Below, in pieces: positions 62,604-64,000 of a stretch of DNA of 64,000 nucleotides. The DNA comes from Hormiphora californensis (Eukaryota; Ctenophora; Tentaculata; Cydippida; Pleurobrachiidae). Within the stretch, counting starts at the first letter, position 1. Every line of letters starts with the position of its first letter. The stretch covers positions 2,910,561 through 2,974,560 of the forward strand of contig CM035359.1 of the NCBI GenBank assembly GCA_020137815.1, written 5' to 3'. Position numbers and translations under genes: made by a program. Below the pieces are notes generated by a model, which saw nothing but the letters and a program-made list of their open reading frames with translations, did not search any database and was not told where the DNA came from.

Positions 62604-64000
62604 TGTATCTTTGGTTTGTTTTAACTGAACTGTATACAGAGGGTCTAATTAGCACACCAAGGCCGGTTTCCCGGAGATTTTTAGGGGGAAATGCACGGGT
62701 TTTTGGCAAGGGATTGAGTGGGGAGAAAGGGAGGGGAGGAGGAGAGGGAGTTTGGTGTGGTGGGGGGTGACGAGCCCAAGAGAGAGAGAAGGAGAAAAGA
62801 GTGGAGAGAAGAGAGAGAGAGGTGGGGGGGAGAGAGAGGAGAGAGAGAGAGAGAGAGGGGAGGAGAGGATGAGAGGAGAGGGGAGAGGGGAGAGGGGGAG
62901 AGAGGAGGAGTGAGCGAGAGAGAATTGAAGAAGCGGAAGTTGTTTAGTGGTATTATTATCTACTTTTTGTATAAATAGCTACTCTACTGATAATGTTGTA
63001 ATGAAGGAGAGATAATTACAGTCGGACCCCGATTTACCGGGGTGCTCGAGAGAAAGAGTTTTGCCTGGTAAATAGGGGGAAGTTTATATCCTCCCGGTAT
63101 ATCAGGATCCGACTGTACAAATATAATATAAGTTTGTTGAGGGGAAATTAATTGAAATTTAAACCACAGAATTAATGACCGTGACCCATTCTGTATACAG
63201 TGTACCCTCGCAAATATGCATTTACTGTGTGTTTTTTAAACTTAGTTATGTTTTGTAAGTGAAACTTTTTAACACAACAATTTACATTCATCGTTTTCCT
63301 ATACTACTCGATTAGATATATCTCTGGATAGGAGACTTCCCTCTCGTCTCTCGACTTCCCTGTTTATGTTAGGGGACGATCATATTGATGATCAAACTTG
63401 ATGAATATCTCAGCGTCTTTAGCTCAAACCCCCCCCCCCCCGGCCCCACTCACCTTGAAGTCTGATTTCTGATCACCCAATATGCGGTACCGGGTACGAC
63501 CCCGGTGGGACAGGGTCGAGCAAGGAAACTCACCCCAGCCCCACACTAAACCCAACCCCTTACCATATTACTGTACCACTATAGTTATGGCAGCTATAGC
63601 AAGAGTAACGTGTAACCTGCCCGCTCGATCAGCTGCACTCAGGTAATCTGTCCGTGGCAACACCATGACTTGTTGGCAGAGGCTAGATGCGTTGAGAGTT
63701 ATAGTCAAACCCCATCGACTTTATGTCTGTCTAGTGTCTGTCTGTATGTCTGTCTGTCTGTCTGTATGTCTGTCTGAACGGGGGGGGGGGGGTTCAGGAT
63801 AAATGGTTCGGACGTATATGCCACTTAAGGGGGTGGGTGTTTTTTCAAAATTGCCACTTAGTGTTTTTCGCTAAATGGTCATTTTTTGGCCAAATTTGGT
63901 CAATTTTCGGCCAAATTTGGTCAATTTTCGGTAAAAATTGAGATTCTTCGAGGTGGTTTTGTTCCCAGAAAACAGCCTAAATTTTGCCATTTTTTGGGCA
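62604..64000. other. right-end stretch without a recognised gene
   Basis: It holds a purine-rich (GAGAGG)n tract (62700-62930), a MITE-Q copy (63017-63118, TACAGTCGGACCCCGATTTA ... ATCCGACTGTAC), a (CTGT)n tract (63728-63777) followed by a G-run (63780), and the repeat GCCAAATTTGGTCAATTTTC near 63890. No supported ORF. Confidence 0.5.

Overview
This window is animal nuclear DNA. Genes are split into many short exons with GT-AG introns, simple repeats and small transposons are dense, and there are clear orthologues of animal genes. Short introns, nested genes and a mix of kringle, sushi and PAN-like secreted or membrane proteins suggest an early-branching invertebrate. A sponge is my best guess; this is inference, since no marker gene settles it.

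Layout. 1-1.6 kb (+): last three exons of an unrecognised coiled-coil protein. 3.0-5.7 kb (+): a PP2C-type Ser/Thr phosphatase, lacking its first exon(s). 5.3-8.7 kb: fold-back repeats, including a 947-bp near-perfect palindrome and a cluster of GCACCTCA motifs. 8.9-10.8 kb (-): a complete six-exon NDUFV2 gene (complex I, 24 kDa subunit). 11.8-51.1 kb (-): a 47-exon KMT2A/B (MLL/Trithorax) gene that I could follow exon by exon with matching splice phases: CXXC, PHD1-3, bromodomain-like region, extended PHD, FYRN, FYRC with a Win-like motif, SET and post-SET. The predicted protein is about 2,638 aa, provided one apparently missing base in exon 34 is allowed for.

The KMT2 introns hold other genes: a signal-peptide/sushi gene (24.6-25.7 kb, +), a relative of it (27.7-28.9 kb, +), a single-kringle secreted protein (32.7-33.5 kb, +) and an intronless type I membrane protein (45.1-43.9 kb, -). 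The 10-kb intron between the bromodomain and the extended PHD also carries a complete Polinton/Maverick-like element at 33,624-41,136. Its near-identical inverted repeats of about 421 bp are flanked by a perfect 6-bp duplication (AGGAAC). It encodes a chromodomain integrase, a packaging ATPase, an adenain-like protease, a major-capsid-like protein, two minor-capsid-like proteins, a zinc-finger/coiled-coil protein, a small Cys-rich protein and a membrane protein with a possible WIF (Wnt-binding) ectodomain. No protein-primed DNA polymerase is present. At 7.5 kb it is a compact capsid-coding element without a polymerase, and its TATA boxes lie across the stop codons of upstream genes.

Downstream are a 1,084-aa LINE-type reverse transcriptase with an N-terminal PHD-like finger and a C-terminal restriction-like endonuclease (54.1-57.4 kb, +), a C1orf50/DUF2452 orthologue (57.8-61.0 kb or beyond, +) whose intron holds another ~950-bp palindrome, and a stretch of probably corrupted sequence (61.06-62.34 kb).

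Two structural themes recur. First, four different fold-back elements bounded by a G-run on the left and a C-run on the right, each flanked by a 7-8 bp duplication, sit in KMT2 introns. Second, at five KMT2 exons the 3' end of the exon together with its splice donor is duplicated locally, often next to GGTAACCATGG repeats. I know no described system matching either.
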